Source: Gilliamella sp. App6-5 (GTDB lineage Bacteria > Pseudomonadota > Gammaproteobacteria > Enterobacterales > Orbaceae). From it: a stretch of DNA of 64,000 nucleotides. The notes under the pieces were generated by a model. That model saw only the letters and a program-made list of their open reading frames with translations, made no database searches and had not been told where the DNA came from. The position numbers and the translations under genes are program-made. The first letter of the stretch is position 1, and every line of letters begins with the position of its first letter. Of this stretch, positions 49,471-60,531 are shown in pieces. The stretch covers positions 24,903-88,902 of the forward strand of contig NZ_LZGT01000014.1 in NCBI RefSeq assembly GCF_001690525.1, given 5' to 3'.

Positions 49471-50916
49471 ATGAAAAACAACCTAGAACAGCCAACTTTT
49501 TACTTTCATGATTATGAAACTTTTGGAACTCATCCAGCATTAGATCGCCCCGCACAATTTGCTGGAGTTCGAACTGATAAAGATTTTAATATTATTGAAA
49601 AACCTCTAGTTATATATTGTCATCAAGCCCCAGATTATCTACCCAATCCTGAAGCTGTACTAATTACGGGAATTACCCCTCAAGAAGCCAATCAAAAAGG
49701 TGTTTGTGAAGCAGAATTTACTCGCTTAATTCATCAAGCTTTTAGTGAACCGAATACATGTATTCTTGGCTATAACAATATTCGTTTTGATGATGAAGTT
49801 ACTCGTAATATTTTATATCGTAATTTTTATGATCCTTACGCCTATAGTTGGAAAAATGGAAATTCCAGATGGGATTTGCTTGATGTAGTTCGAGCTTGTT
49901 ATGCACTAAGGCCAGAAGGAATTAATTGGCCAATAAATGATGAGGGCTTACCAAGTTTTCGTTTGGAGCATTTAACAAAAGCGAACAACATTAAGCATGA
50001 ACATGCACATGATGCGATGTCTGATGTTTATGCGACTATTGCAATGGCTAAATTAATAAAAGCGAAGCAGCCTAAATTATTTGATTATTTTTTCCAATTA
50101 CGTAAAAAAAATAAAGTTGCAGAACTTATTGATGTGGTTAATATCACGCCACTAGTTCACGTATCGGGCATGTTAGGTAGTCACCGTGGAAACCTATCTG
50201 TAGTTGCACCTATAACTTGGCATCCAGTACAAAATAATGCCGCTATTATTTGTGATTTAACTGGAGATATTGATCTCTTAATTAAACTACCAGTCGAGCA
50301 AATAAAAGAAAAACTGTACACAAAAACTGAAGATCTTCAATTGGGCGAAGCACGAATACCTTTAAAATTGGTTCATACCAATAAATGCCCTATTATTGCA
50401 CCATTAAAAACCTTATTACCTGAAAACGCCGAAAGATTTAACATTGATATAAAGCAATGCTTAATCAACCAACAAAAGCTATTACAAAATCAAAAATTAT
50501 TACAAGATAAAATGCAGGCGTTATTTAATATCGATGAGAATAGCCCTATTAACATTATTAATTCTGATGTTGATGCTCAAATTTACGGGAAATTTTTTAA
50601 TAATCAAGATAAGTTACGCTGTGATACTGTGCGGACAACCCCTGTTCATTTATTAGATAGTTTATCAATAACATTTGATGATCCGCGTTTAGCAACACTA
50701 TTTTTTCGATACAAAGCACGAAATTATCCACAAACATTGACAGAACATGAACAGATTATCTGGAAGAATTATTGTCGTGATAAACTTCATGTTCAAAAAA
50801 TCCAAGATTACTTATTAACATTGGAACAATATGCAGAAACTTATATTCAACAGTCAGAGAAACTTGCAATCATTAAACAACTTTATCATTATTGCCATTA
50901 TTTAGTTGGTAATTAA
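49471..50916 (+). CDS. sbcB: exodeoxyribonuclease I
   Basis: A processive 3'-5' single-strand DNA exonuclease used in repair and recombination. The 481-aa protein (E. coli 475) has the DEDDh core: FYFHDYETFGTHPALDRPAQFAG, LGYNNIRFDDEVTRNI, WDLLDVVRACYALRPEGI, EHAHDAMSDVYATIAMAKL. The SH3-like and C-terminal helical domains follow, including YPQTLTEHEQIIW. The ATG at 49471 matches the E. coli start; an in-frame GTG at 49408 is unlikely. It is a single gene between ubiT and yohJ. Confidence 0.96.
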   Translation: MKNNLEQPTFYFHDYETFGTHPALDRPAQFAGVRTDKDFNIIEKPLVIYCHQAPDYLPNPEAVLITGITPQEANQKGVCEAEFTRLIHQAFSEPNTCILGYNNIRFDDEVTRNILYRNFYDPYAYSWKNGNSRWDLLDVVRACYALRPEGINWPINDEGLPSFRLEHLTKANNIKHEHAHDAMSDVYATIAMAKLIKAKQPKLFDYFFQLRKKNKVAELIDVVNITPLVHVSGMLGSHRGNLSVVAPITWHPVQNNAAIICDLTGDIDLLIKLPVEQIKEKLYTKTEDLQLGEARIPLKLVHTNKCPIIAPLKTLLPENAERFNIDIKQCLINQQKLLQNQKLLQDKMQALFNIDENSPINIINSDVDAQIYGKFFNNQDKLRCDTVRTTPVHLLDSLSITFDDPRLATLFFRYKARNYPQTLTEHEQIIWKNYCRDKLHVQKIQDYLLTLEQYAETYIQQSEKLAIIKQLYHYCHYLVGN

Positions 50917-51010
50917 TTTTGACGGGCGTATTATATATGCAAATAAACCTACTTTCACACTAACTATAGGCATAATAATCATAATTTAAAATTAAGATTA
51001 AATTTACGTT

Positions 51011-51447
51011 ATGAAACATTTTCTAGCTAAGCACGCCACCATCAAACATCGATTATATTCTTTGTACTATACACTTTTCAGTTATGGTCGAGGATTGGCC
51101 TTATTAACTCTCTGTCTATGGAGCGGTGATATTATTTCTAAAATATTACCTATAATGATTCCTGGCAGTATTATCGGTTTGTTAATTCTATTCTTCTTAC
51201 TTGCTTTTCAACTAATTCCCACCTGTTGGATCAAAAATAGCTGTAATCTATTCATGCGTTACATGACATTACTTTTCATTCCTGCTGCAATGGGAATAAT
51301 GGATAATTATTCACTTTTATTGCAAAATTGGATACCGATAATATTTGGCTGTGTTGGTGGATCATTCATCGTATTACTTGTAACTGCTTTTTTAACGGAA
51401 CAATGTCATAAGGTCGTGCCAAAAAGAAAAGAGGAGAACCATCAACC

Positions 51448-51451
<4 letters not shown>
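51011..51451 (+). CDS. yohJ: CidA/LrgA-family membrane protein YohJ
   Basis: A 146-aa, four-helix membrane protein of the LrgA/CidA family, holin-like in Staphylococcus and more recently tied to small-acid transport. ALLTLCLWSGDIISKILPIMIPGSIIGLLILFFLL and MTLLFIPAAMGIMDNY are typical. It overlaps yohK by 4 bp, so the two are co-translated. In E. coli yohJ and yohK lie before cdd and sanA. Confidence 0.88.
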
Positions 51452-52786
<1,335 letters not shown>

Positions 52787-52809
52787 TCATCCTTAAGGAT
52801 AAAATTTCG

Positions 52810-52846
52810 TCAAAAAGTTTCAGGAAAGCATACGTTTTAGTATAAA
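52810..52846 (+). repeat. intergenic repeat, copy 3
   Basis: The most diverged copy: AAAAAGTTTCAGGAAAGCAT then ACGTTTTAGTATAAAA, about 33 of 37 bases like copy 1. It lies 103 bp before artP, on the same strand. The 17-bp spacing between TTTCAG and TATAAA is kept. Confidence 0.75.
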
Positions 52847-52948
52847 AACAAAGCAAAAAACGAATAGTCTAATAAATTAGATTGCATTATTATGCAAAAA
52901 AATGTAATATTTAATCAATTATTGCTTTAAAAAAATGTATAACTAACA

Positions 52949-53677
52949 ATGAATATTGAATTAAACCATATTAACTGTTTTTATGGTAAACACCAGGCCT
53001 TAAATGATGTTTCTCTCTGCTATCCACTTGGTGAGACCATTGTATTACTTGGTCAGAGTGGCGCTGGAAAAAGCTCTTTATTAAAAGTTTTTAATTTACT
53101 TGAAATACCGACATCAGGACAGATGACTATTGCCAATTCACATTTTGATTTTTCTGAAAAAATCAGTGAACCAACAATTCGTCATCTTCGTAAAAATGTA
53201 GGAATGGTGTTTCAAAATTACAATTTATGGCCACATTTGACGGTGCTAGAAAACTTGATTGAAGCACCTTGCCAAATATTAAAGTTATCTAAAAAAGAAG
53301 CTAGCGATAAAGCAATGGCTATTTTAAACAGATTACAAATTGATGATATGGCAAAGCGTTATCCTCTTCATCTTTCGGGCGGTCAACAGCAACGTGTCGC
53401 TATTGCTAGGGCATTAATGATGGAACCTCAAATATTATTATTTGATGAGCCAACGGCAGCATTAGATCCTGCGATCACATCACAAATTGCTGAAATTATT
53501 AATGAACTTTCTGAAACGGGAATTACACAAATTATTGTTACACATGAAGTCGATTTTGCTCGTAAAGTTGCTTCACAAGTCATTTATATGGAGCACGGTA
53601 AAATTATTGAGCAAGGGCAGTTAGAATGTTTTGATCATCCTAACACCGAAGAATTTAAAGCTTATTTATCACACTAA
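52949..53677 (+). CDS. artP: arginine ABC transporter ATP-binding protein
   Basis: The ATPase of a polar amino-acid importer, 242 aa as in E. coli ArtP. Walker A is GQSGAGKSS, the Q-loop [22 protein letters not shown], the signature [17 protein letters not shown] and Walker [14 protein letters not shown]. It is followed by a binding protein and two permeases in the order artP-artI-artQ-artM of E. coli, which supports arginine as substrate, although the family also includes His, Lys and Gln systems. Confidence 0.93.
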   Translation: MNIELNHINCFYGKHQALNDVSLCYPLGETIVLLGQSGAGKSSLLKVFNLLEIPTSGQMTIANSHFDFSEKISEPTIRHLRKNVGMVFQNYNLWPHLTVLENLIEAPCQILKLSKKEASDKAMAILNRLQIDDMAKRYPLHLSGGQQQRVAIARALMMEPQILLFDEPTAALDPAITSQIAEIINELSETGITQIIVTHEVDFARKVASQVIYMEHGKIIEQGQLECFDHPNTEEFKAYLSH

Positions 53678-53702
53678 ATAATACAAATATGGGGGTGGAT
53701 TT

Positions 53703-54437
53703 ATGAAAAAAACATTACTTGCTATTTTGCTAACTGGAACCGCGTTTGTTGCTCAAGCAGCAGATAATCTTATCATCGGTACTGAAGCAACTTACGCACC
53801 TTTTGAATTTACCAATGAGAAAAATGAAATTATTGGTTTTGATATTGATGTGATTAATAAAGTTTGTGATGAAATAAAAGCTTCTTGCAAAGTTGTCAAT
53901 CAATCATTTGATGGCTTAATTCCAAGCTTAAGAACTCGACGAATTGACGCTGCTATAGCTGGAATTGATATTACGCCAGAACGTCAAAAGCAAGTTGATT
54001 TTACCAACATTTATTATGATGATAGCTCAATTCAATTCATTACATTAAAAGATACATTAACTGACCTTCAGCAACTAAAAGGTAAAACTGTTGGCATTCA
54101 AAAAGGGACAACTTATCCAAAATATCTGAATGAAAAATTCCCAGATATTAAACAAGTCAGTTACGATAGTTATCAATTTGCTTTTTTAGATTTAAAAGCT
54201 AAACGAATTGATGCAATCGTATCAAGTTCAATCGTCGCAGGTGAATGGCTAGGAAAAGATACCGATATTGTACCATTAAGTGATAAAATCACTGATCATG
54301 AATTTTTTGGTAAAGGTTTAGGTATTGCAGTTCGTAAAGGCAATGATCAATTACTAAATCAATTTAACCAAGCTCTGGATAAACTCAAAGCAAATGGTGA
54401 ATTAGATGCTATTTATAAAAAATGGTTTAATAAATAA
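53703..54437 (+). CDS. artI: arginine ABC transporter substrate-binding protein
   Basis: A periplasmic protein with signal peptide MKKTLLAILLTGTAFVAQA cut before ADNLIIG. The mature part shows the SBP family 3 pattern: GTEATYAPFEFTNEKNEIIGFDIDVINKVCDEI, DGLIPSLRTRRIDAAIAGIDITPERQKQVDF and KGLGIAVRKGNDQLLNQFNQALDKLKANGELDAIYKKWF. It is 244 aa, the size of E. coli ArtI and ArtJ, which are too alike to tell apart here; the position after artP favours artI. A strong hairpin terminator follows it, which should raise its mRNA level above that of the permeases. Confidence 0.92.
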   Translation: MKKTLLAILLTGTAFVAQAADNLIIGTEATYAPFEFTNEKNEIIGFDIDVINKVCDEIKASCKVVNQSFDGLIPSLRTRRIDAAIAGIDITPERQKQVDFTNIYYDDSSIQFITLKDTLTDLQQLKGKTVGIQKGTTYPKYLNEKFPDIKQVSYDSYQFAFLDLKAKRIDAIVSSSIVAGEWLGKDTDIVPLSDKITDHEFFGKGLGIAVRKGNDQLLNQFNQALDKLKANGELDAIYKKWFNK

Positions 54438-54470
54438 CTATTAAACAGTAAAACTCAACTTCGCTATGAT

Positions 54471-54503
54471 CTCGCCGCATACTTTGCGGCGAGTTTATTT
54501 TTT
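54471..54503 (+). terminator. intraoperon terminator after artI
   Basis: CTCGCCGCA-TACTT-TGCGGCGAG with TTTATTTTTT after it. It sits 34 bp after the binding-protein stop and 20 bp before artQ, so only readthrough reaches the permeases. Confidence 0.88.
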
Positions 54504-54523
54504 AATTTAACAACGGTTTTTTT

Positions 54524-55297
54524 ATGTCAGACTTTCTAACAAATGGAACAAACTGGATCCTACCTTTGATGGATGGATATATCTTGCCACTAACGCAAGC
54601 TACATCAATTACATTATCATTAGCTTTGGTATCGTTAGTTATAGGTATGTTTTTTGCCTTTATTTTTACGCTATTAGAATCGGCTCCATTCAAACCAGTT
54701 GCATGGTTAATGTCTCTGTTTAATTTAACGATTCGAGCTTTACCTGAATTATTAATTGTCGTCGCCATTTATAATGGATTACCCTTATTACTCATATTAT
54801 TAAATGATGGATTTACAATTAATTTTTACTTCGCCTCATTAACAATACAACTCGATATTCAAAATTTTAATATTAACTCTTTTTTATGTGGTGTAGCTGC
54901 ACTTTCACTATTATATGCAGTCTATGCGTCACAAACGCTTCGCGGTGCATTCAAGGCAATTCCCAACGGACAAAGACAAGCTGCCCAAGTACTTGGACTT
55001 AGTAAATCACGCACATTCTTTCGTATTATAATGCCACAAATGTGGCGTCATGCCTTACCTGGATTAAGTAATCAGTGGTTAATTTTGTTAAAAGATACCG
55101 CACTGGTTTCGACCATCGCAATTAATGATTTAATGATGCAAACTAAAACCATTATTGCCCGAACAAACCAACCTTTTTTATGGTATATCATCGCAATGAT
55201 TATTTATCTCATCATCTCTATTTTAAGCAAAAAAATAATATCACGAATTGAAAAACGTTCAACTTATTTTGAACAACCAACATCAGCAAAAAGTTAA
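54524..55297 (+). CDS. artQ: arginine ABC transporter permease ArtQ
   Basis: One of two inner-membrane subunits. The 257-aa protein has about five helices and the HisM/GlnP-type family motifs ATSITLSLALVSLVIGMFFAFIF, RALPELLIVVAIYNGLP, and the ATPase-contact loop GAFKAIPNGQRQAAQVLGLSKSRTFFRIIMPQMWRHALPGLSNQW. E. coli ArtQ is 238 aa. It precedes artM by 12 bp and follows a terminator, so its expression relies on readthrough or a promoter in the gap. Confidence 0.92.
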   Translation: MSDFLTNGTNWILPLMDGYILPLTQATSITLSLALVSLVIGMFFAFIFTLLESAPFKPVAWLMSLFNLTIRALPELLIVVAIYNGLPLLLILLNDGFTINFYFASLTIQLDIQNFNINSFLCGVAALSLLYAVYASQTLRGAFKAIPNGQRQAAQVLGLSKSRTFFRIIMPQMWRHALPGLSNQWLILLKDTALVSTIAINDLMMQTKTIIARTNQPFLWYIIAMIIYLIISILSKKIISRIEKRSTYFEQPTSAKS

Positions 55298-55309
55298 TAA
55301 GGTCGTATT

Positions 55310-55987
55310 ATGTCTGATAATTTTATTTATTACCTTAAAATCATACTACAAGGTCTACCTAATACTTTAAGCTTAGGTATTTTGGGAATTCTATCGGCTG
55401 GATTACTGGCAATCGTCTTAGCATGTTTATTATCATTAAATTCAAATGTATTAACTAAAGTTATTCGTACTTATATTATTCTATTTACGGGTTCACCACT
55501 ACTTGTCCAACTATTTTTAATTTATTACGGACCTTCGCAATTTAGTGATACGTTAAGTAAAATGCCTGCCCTTTATAAACTTATTTCATCATCTTGGTTT
55601 TGTGCATACTTAGCCTTAACACTCAATAGTGCAGCTTACACAACACAAATTTTTTATGGTGCACTAAAATCTTTACCTCAAGGACAATGGCAAGCTTGTC
55701 AAGCGCTTGGTATGAATAAAAAACAAACATTAAAAGTTGTCGTGCCATATGCATTAAAGCGAGCTCTTTCAACTTATTCAAATGAAGTCGTTTTCGTGAT
55801 TAAAGGCACGGCCTTAGTATCAATGATTCAAGTGATGGATATTATGGGATATAGCAATCAATTAAATGGTGATTACTATGATTTTTCTATTTTTGTGGTC
55901 GCAGGGCTAATATACCTCTTGATAAATGGCTTACTGAGCACCATTATGAGAGTTATAGAGAAAAAAGCCCTCACATTCGAAAACTAA
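55310..55987 (+). CDS. artM: arginine ABC transporter permease ArtM
   Basis: The second permease, 225 aa (E. coli 222). It has LPNTLSLGILGILSAGLLAIVLACLLSL, the FTGSPLLVQLFLIYYGP block and the contact loop GALKSLPQGQWQACQALGMNKKQTLKVVVPYALKRALSTYSNE. It ends the art operon; uvrC starts one base after its stop, a tight join not seen in E. coli, so uvrC may be co-transcribed. Confidence 0.93.
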   Translation: MSDNFIYYLKIILQGLPNTLSLGILGILSAGLLAIVLACLLSLNSNVLTKVIRTYIILFTGSPLLVQLFLIYYGPSQFSDTLSKMPALYKLISSSWFCAYLALTLNSAAYTTQIFYGALKSLPQGQWQACQALGMNKKQTLKVVVPYALKRALSTYSNEVVFVIKGTALVSMIQVMDIMGYSNQLNGDYYDFSIFVVAGLIYLLINGLLSTIMRVIEKKALTFEN

Positions 55988-55988
55988 T

Positions 55989-57824
55989 ATGAACCAATTT
56001 GATTCAACATCCTTTTTGAAAACAGTCCCACATAAACCGGGAATTTATCAGATGTTTAATGATAAAGATACGGTTATTTATGTGGGCAAAGCCAAAGATC
56101 TCAATAATCGCTTAAAAAGCTATTTTAATAGCAGTAAAAAAACACTAAAAACAGATATGCTTGTTAGCCATATCCATCGTGTTGAATTTACAATTACCAA
56201 TACTGAAACTGAAGCCCTGCTACTTGAACAGACATACATCAAAAAACATCAGCCACGATATAATGTGCTTTTAAAGGATGATAAAAGCTATCCGTTTATA
56301 AAACTAAGCAAAGAACTGCATCCTCAACTATCCCTTTATCGTGGAGCAATTAATCGTAAAAAAGATGAATTTTTTGGTCCTTACCCTAGTGGTTATGCTG
56401 TTAAACAGATATTAACGCTATTGCAAAAAACGTTTCCAATAAGACAGTGTTTAAATACAACCTATCGAAATCGAACTCGTCCCTGTTTGCAATATCAAAT
56501 TAAACGTTGCTTAGGCCCTTGTGTGCCAGGTTTAGTCAGTGATGAAGACTATCTAGAGCAAGTTAACTATGTTAGGTTATTTTTATCCGGTCAATCAGAT
56601 CAAATACTACAAAAAATAACCGAAGATATGCAAAAAGCTAGTAACGATCTCAATTTTGAAAAGGCTGCGGTTTTGCGTGATCAACTACAAGCAATAAAAC
56701 ATATTAATGAAAAGCAAGCTATATATAATAATAATGATAATCTTGATGTCATTGGTTTCCATTATGAATCAGGCTTGGCTTGTATATATGTCTTATTTAT
56801 TCGAAATGGCCAAACCTTTGGACATCGATCTTATTTTCCTAAAGTGCCATCAAATACCGAACTAGAAGAAGTTATTGAAACCTTTTTGGGACAATTTTAT
56901 TTGCAAGGCAATCAAAATAGAAATATCCCTAAAAAGATTCTACTTAACTTTTCATTGTCCGATAAACAACCAATGGAAGAAACTCTGTCACTGATTGCTG
57001 ATCATCAAGTTAAACTGGTTGATGAACCCAAAGGTGATAATCTTAAATTACTCAATATCGCAACCGTGAATGCTCAAACTGGAGTTAAAAATAAACTACT
57101 AGCAAACTCAACAATTAAACAACGTTACGATGCATTGAAAGCCTTTTTTGGGATTGACAAAATTAATCGAATGGAATGTTTTGATATCAGCCATTTTATG
57201 GGCAAAAATACCATTGCATCTTGTGTCGTTTTTGATGATAAGGGACCGGTTAAATCTGAGTTTCGACGCTACAATATTACCGGTATTACACCTGGTGACG
57301 ATTATGCAGCAATGGAACAAGTATTAACTCGCCGTTACAGTAAAAAAGAGCTACCAACTGAAAAAGTGCCTGATATTATTTTTATTGATGGCGGTAAAGG
57401 ACAACTTAACCAAGCTCTACAAGTATTTGAACAATTGGATGTCAATTGGAACAAAAATCATCCTATTTTAATTGGTGTAGCTAAAGGCGCTGAACGCAAA
57501 GAAGGATTAGAAACACTATTTTTTGAAGCTCATGGCACGGGATATTATCTTGATGACCATTCCCCTGCACTATTGCTTATTCAACAAATTAGAAATGCAT
57601 CACATGATCATGCTATCGTAGGTCAGCGTAAAAAAGGGACAAAGCAACTTACTGACAGTGCATTAGAGCATATTGAAGGCATTGGTGCCAAAAGACGTCA
57701 AGCGTTACTCAAACATTTTGGCGGATTAAGAGAGTTAAAAAGTGCCAGTATTGACGAAATAGCTCAAGTGCAAGGTATATCAAAATCATTAGCTGAAAAA
57801 ATTTATCTGAATTTACAACAATAA
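55989..57824 (+). CDS. uvrC: excinuclease ABC subunit C
   Basis: Makes both incisions in nucleotide excision repair. The 611-aa protein (E. coli 610) has the GIY-YIG domain (HKPGIYQMFNDKDTVIYVGKAKDLNNRL), the Cys-rich region CLQYQIKRCLGPCV, the UVR motif near residue 205 (KASNDLNFEKAAVLRDQLQAI), the RNase H-like nuclease (RMECFDISHFMGKNTIASCVVFD, PDIIFIDGGKGQLNQA) and two C-terminal helix-hairpin-helix motifs (LEHIEGIGAKRRQALLKHFGG). It abuts artM and is followed by pgsA, as in E. coli. Confidence 0.97.
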   Translation: MNQFDSTSFLKTVPHKPGIYQMFNDKDTVIYVGKAKDLNNRLKSYFNSSKKTLKTDMLVSHIHRVEFTITNTETEALLLEQTYIKKHQPRYNVLLKDDKSYPFIKLSKELHPQLSLYRGAINRKKDEFFGPYPSGYAVKQILTLLQKTFPIRQCLNTTYRNRTRPCLQYQIKRCLGPCVPGLVSDEDYLEQVNYVRLFLSGQSDQILQKITEDMQKASNDLNFEKAAVLRDQLQAIKHINEKQAIYNNNDNLDVIGFHYESGLACIYVLFIRNGQTFGHRSYFPKVPSNTELEEVIETFLGQFYLQGNQNRNIPKKILLNFSLSDKQPMEETLSLIADHQVKLVDEPKGDNLKLLNIATVNAQTGVKNKLLANSTIKQRYDALKAFFGIDKINRMECFDISHFMGKNTIASCVVFDDKGPVKSEFRRYNITGITPGDDYAAMEQVLTRRYSKKELPTEKVPDIIFIDGGKGQLNQALQVFEQLDVNWNKNHPILIGVAKGAERKEGLETLFFEAHGTGYYLDDHSPALLLIQQIRNASHDHAIVGQRKKGTKQLTDSALEHIEGIGAKRRQALLKHFGGLRELKSASIDEIAQVQGISKSLAEKIYLNLQQ

Positions 57825-57932
57825 CACATTGAAAAAATAACATATTTCAGGCAACATAACCATTAAGAAAAGACGTTTTTTTATCACTCTCTAATGCATT
57901 GATTAATAAAATAAAAAAAGAGCTTATGTCAC

Positions 57933-58487
57933 ATGAAAATTAATTTTCCAACAGCCTTAACACTATTTCGAGTTATTTTAATCCCTTTTTTTGTGTTGGC
58001 ATTTTATTTGTTTCCCTATAAATGGTCTGGTTTTTTTTCTGCATTAATTTTTTTAATTGCTGCTGTGACTGATGTATTAGATGGTTATCTTGCTCGTCGC
58101 TTAGGTCAAACAACTAAATTTGGTGCATTTTTAGATCCAGTCGCCGACAAAATCATGGTAACAATTGCACTAGTTTTAATTACCCAATATTACCAAGCAT
58201 GGTGGATCTCAGTCCCAGCAATTATTATCATTTCGCGCGAAATTATAGTATCGGCCTTACGTGAATGGATGGCTGAAATCGGCAAACGCAACAATGTAGC
58301 CGTTTCGTCAATTGGTAAAATCAAAACGATAGCACAAATGACAGCGCTAACTTGGCTACTTTGGCGCCCTTGTGACATTGTTATTTACGCAGGTCTTGCA
58401 GCATTGTTTATTGCAACAGTATTAACGCTATTATCAATGTTACAATATTTATGGATAGCACATAGCGATTTATTAGAAGAAGAATAA
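57933..58487 (+). CDS. pgsA: CDP-diacylglycerol-glycerol-3-phosphate phosphatidyltransferase
   Basis: Makes phosphatidylglycerophosphate, the committed step to the acidic phospholipids. The 184-aa membrane protein (E. coli 182) has the CDP-alcohol phosphotransferase motif in [27 protein letters not shown], with all Asp present, and the C-terminal block [33 protein letters not shown]. It follows uvrC after 108 bp and precedes tRNA genes, as in E. coli. Confidence 0.96.
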   Translation: MKINFPTALTLFRVILIPFFVLAFYLFPYKWSGFFSALIFLIAAVTDVLDGYLARRLGQTTKFGAFLDPVADKIMVTIALVLITQYYQAWWISVPAIIIISREIIVSALREWMAEIGKRNNVAVSSIGKIKTIAQMTALTWLLWRPCDIVIYAGLAALFIATVLTLLSMLQYLWIAHSDLLEEE

Positions 58488-58652
58488 CTTTGGGTTAATA
58501 TTTCCATCTAAACATCTTTTTTATATGAGTAGTTTTGTTCAAAAAGTTCGTATAAACAAAATTACTCATCCCCTTTCAATTTAAAAATAACTTTATTTAA
58601 ACCGTCAATCAGTCAAATATTGAACAATTAAACGATTAATTTAAAATTTTTA

Positions 58653-58680
58653 TTGACTGAAATCATAAGATCGGTAAAAT
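58653..58680 (+). promoter_or_regulatory. sigma-70 promoter of the tRNA-Leu/tRNA-Gly unit
   Basis: TTGACT (58653-58658) and TAAAAT (58675-58680) are 16 bp apart, 42 bp before the first tRNA. Confidence 0.7.
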
Positions 58681-58722
58681 GCACTGCATTCAAAACGAAT
58701 TACTTCCTAGTAATCAGTTTTG

Positions 58723-58810
58723 GCCCGGGTGGTGAAATCGGTAGACACAAGGGATTTAAAATCCCTCGGCCTTTTTGGCCGTGCGAGTTCAAGTCTCGCC
58801 CCGGGCACCA
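58723..58810 (+). tRNA. tRNA-Leu (TAA)
   Basis: An 88-nt class II tRNA: acceptor GCCCGGG pairs with CCCGGGC, anticodon stem GGGAT-TTAAAAT-CCC gives anticodon TAA, the long variable arm is CGGCCTTTTTGGCCG, and CCA is encoded. UUA is a frequent codon in this AT-rich genome. E. coli has leuZ (TAA) in the corresponding cluster. Confidence 0.96.
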
Positions 58811-58822
58811 CTTCTTACCTAT

Positions 58823-58898
<76 letters not shown>

Positions 58899-59332
58899 AT
58901 TTTATTTAATATTAAACCGTAAGGTATCATTCATAATAAAATAGAAAGCTATCTGAGTAAATATACTCCTCTTCTCGGTAAAAAGTCCTTGGTCAAATAA
59001 CCTGTATCCATGATACTTGTAGTACAACGCAAAATAAAATACTGATGCTACCCATTACTGAAAAACTCAGAATAAATATAATAAAGATTGCTGTATAAAC
59101 TATAAAACCGCACGGCGATGAATATGTGAAAATTAAAAACTTCGATAGCAACCACAGAATTTTTCCTGAATAACTAGTCTTGAAGTGTATAAACGTGATT
59201 ATCAAGACTAATTCCTACTAAAAAAGATTTTATTCCCATTAATAAGTTATAGAATTTCTAAAAAATTATTTATATTTATAAGGTAATAATTAAGTCATCT
59301 ATTAGATGATTAAGTAATTAAAGAGATGATTT
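58899..59332. other. 434-bp gap after the tRNA genes
   Basis: AT-rich, no supported gene. A short minus-strand frame (58993-59205) has a TTG start, no ribosome binding site and no recognisable content. Near the right end TCATCT-ATT-AGATGA forms a small dyad, about 30 bp before the truncated reading frame at 59333. Confidence 0.45.
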
Positions 59333-59409
59333 ATGAATAGGAATTATCAATATTTTACTTATTATTGGCGAAACTCTTTAGCCTATGCTACCTTTGCAAA
59401 AGGTGGATT
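59333..59409 (+). pseudogene. 5' fragment of an unknown gene cut by an IS3-family element
   Basis: An ATG with AAAGAGATGATTT before it opens MNRNYQYFTYYWRNSLAYAT and continues FAKGGF to the left end of the insertion sequence at 59410. Open reading continues into the IS for about 25 codons before a stop, which looks like chance. I do not recognise the family. The remainder of the gene is not visible on the far side of the IS, so a deletion may have followed. Confidence 0.55.
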
Positions 59410-59449
59410 TGTAAATACCCCAAACTTAGTACAAGATTCAAGTAGAAAA

Positions 59450-60274
59450 TCATGCTGCTTGTTTTAGTGTTTTATACTCAATCGGCGTCATATTATTTAG
59501 TGCTTCATGTGGTCTTTCGGTGTTATACACTGTTAGTCATTCTTCAGTTATCTTTCTTACTTGTTCTAGATTATTAAATAGATATAAATCTAATACTTCT
59601 GTACGATAGATGCGATTAAATCGTTCAATATAGCCATTTTGATATGGGCTACCGGGCTGGATATAATCAATGGCTATATCATGTGATTTAGCCCAGTTTA
59701 TAAAGGTTTTTCCTGTAAATTCTGGTCCATTATCGACGCGTATTTTTAATGGATAGCCATGATATTCAGCCAGTTTATCTAAGTAACGGGTAACTCTCCC
59801 TGCCGGTAAGCTTACTGCAATATCAATACCTAACGCCTCACGATTAAAGTCATCGATGACATTGAATGTCCTAAAGCGACGTTGATTACAGCTACTATCA
59901 CTCATAAAATCCATTGACCAACATTCACCTTGTTTATTAGGAACCAATAGCTTTTCTGGTGTTCGTTGGGGGATACGTTTTTTACGTTTAGCTCTAATAT
60001 TAAGTTTTAACTCACAATACACCCGATAAACACGCTTATGATTCCATTTATAGCCGAGCTTTCTGATGCGATTAAAACATTTGGGAAAGCCCCAGCGTAA
60101 ATGCCGGTCTGTGATAGCATTCAACACCGAAACAATCACCGAATCATCCAGTAACTTAGGTTGATAATAGTAAGCACAACGGCTTAAGCCAACAATGGCA
60201 CAACTCATAGCAATAGTAATAGAATGATTTTGTTGTAGTTGCTGTGCCCACGTTTTACGTGCCCCAGTTGGCAC
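59450..60274 (-). pseudogene. IS3-family transposase OrfB with premature stop
   Basis: An RNase H-fold transposase with the DDE set visible as CWSMDFMSDSS, KIRVDNGPEFTGK and YQNGYIERFNRIYR. After QVRKITEE a TGA at 59537-59539 stands where a Trp codon (TGG) is expected; the same frame then goes on LTVYNTERPHEALNNMTPIE to a normal stop at 59450. The conserved YNxxRPHxAL motif is thus cut off. The frame normally joins orfA by a -1 shift at A-AAA-AAG (near 60283); the GTG at 60274 is only its first possible start. Probably inactive. Confidence 0.85.
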
Positions 60275-60531
60275 TAAAGCTTTTTTATGATTTCTTCCTG
60301 AAGCTGGGATTTTAAACTGAGCTCAGCAAACATCTGTTTAAGTTTACGGTTTTCGGCCTCAAGCTCCTTTAAACGTTTAATATCAGAGGTTTCCATTCCG
60401 CCGTATTTTTCTCGCCATTTATAGAAAGTTGAATTTGCCATGCCATATTTACGGCAGAGTTCCTTGACAGGAATACCGGCTTCAGCTTCTTTTAAAATAG
60501 ATACAATCTGATGTTCAGTCATTTTTTTCAT
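60274..60531 (-). CDS. IS3-family transposase OrfA
   Basis: A helix-turn-helix DNA-binding protein of 85 aa: MKKMTEHQIVSILKEAEAG, VKELCRKYGMANSTFYKWREKYGGME, then a leucine-zipper-like helix (DIKRLKELEAENRKLKQMFAELSLK) used for dimerisation. I take the ATG at 60531, with GGGGG and GGA-rich sequence upstream; nine more codons upstream are open. It ends at A-AAA-AAG, where a -1 slip would give the fused OrfAB transposase. Confidence 0.85.
   Translation of the reverse strand: MKKMTEHQIVSILKEAEAGIPVKELCRKYGMANSTFYKWREKYGGMETSDIKRLKELEAENRKLKQMFAELSLKSQLQEEIIKKL

Noticed and set aside
58993..59205. 70-aa hydrophobic minus-strand frame after the tRNA genes
   Set aside because: TTG start, no ribosome binding site, AT-rich sequence gives hydrophobic frames by chance.
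59333..59466. A 44-codon gene starting at 59333
   Set aside because: Its second half lies inside the IS terminal repeat, so the stop comes from the insertion.
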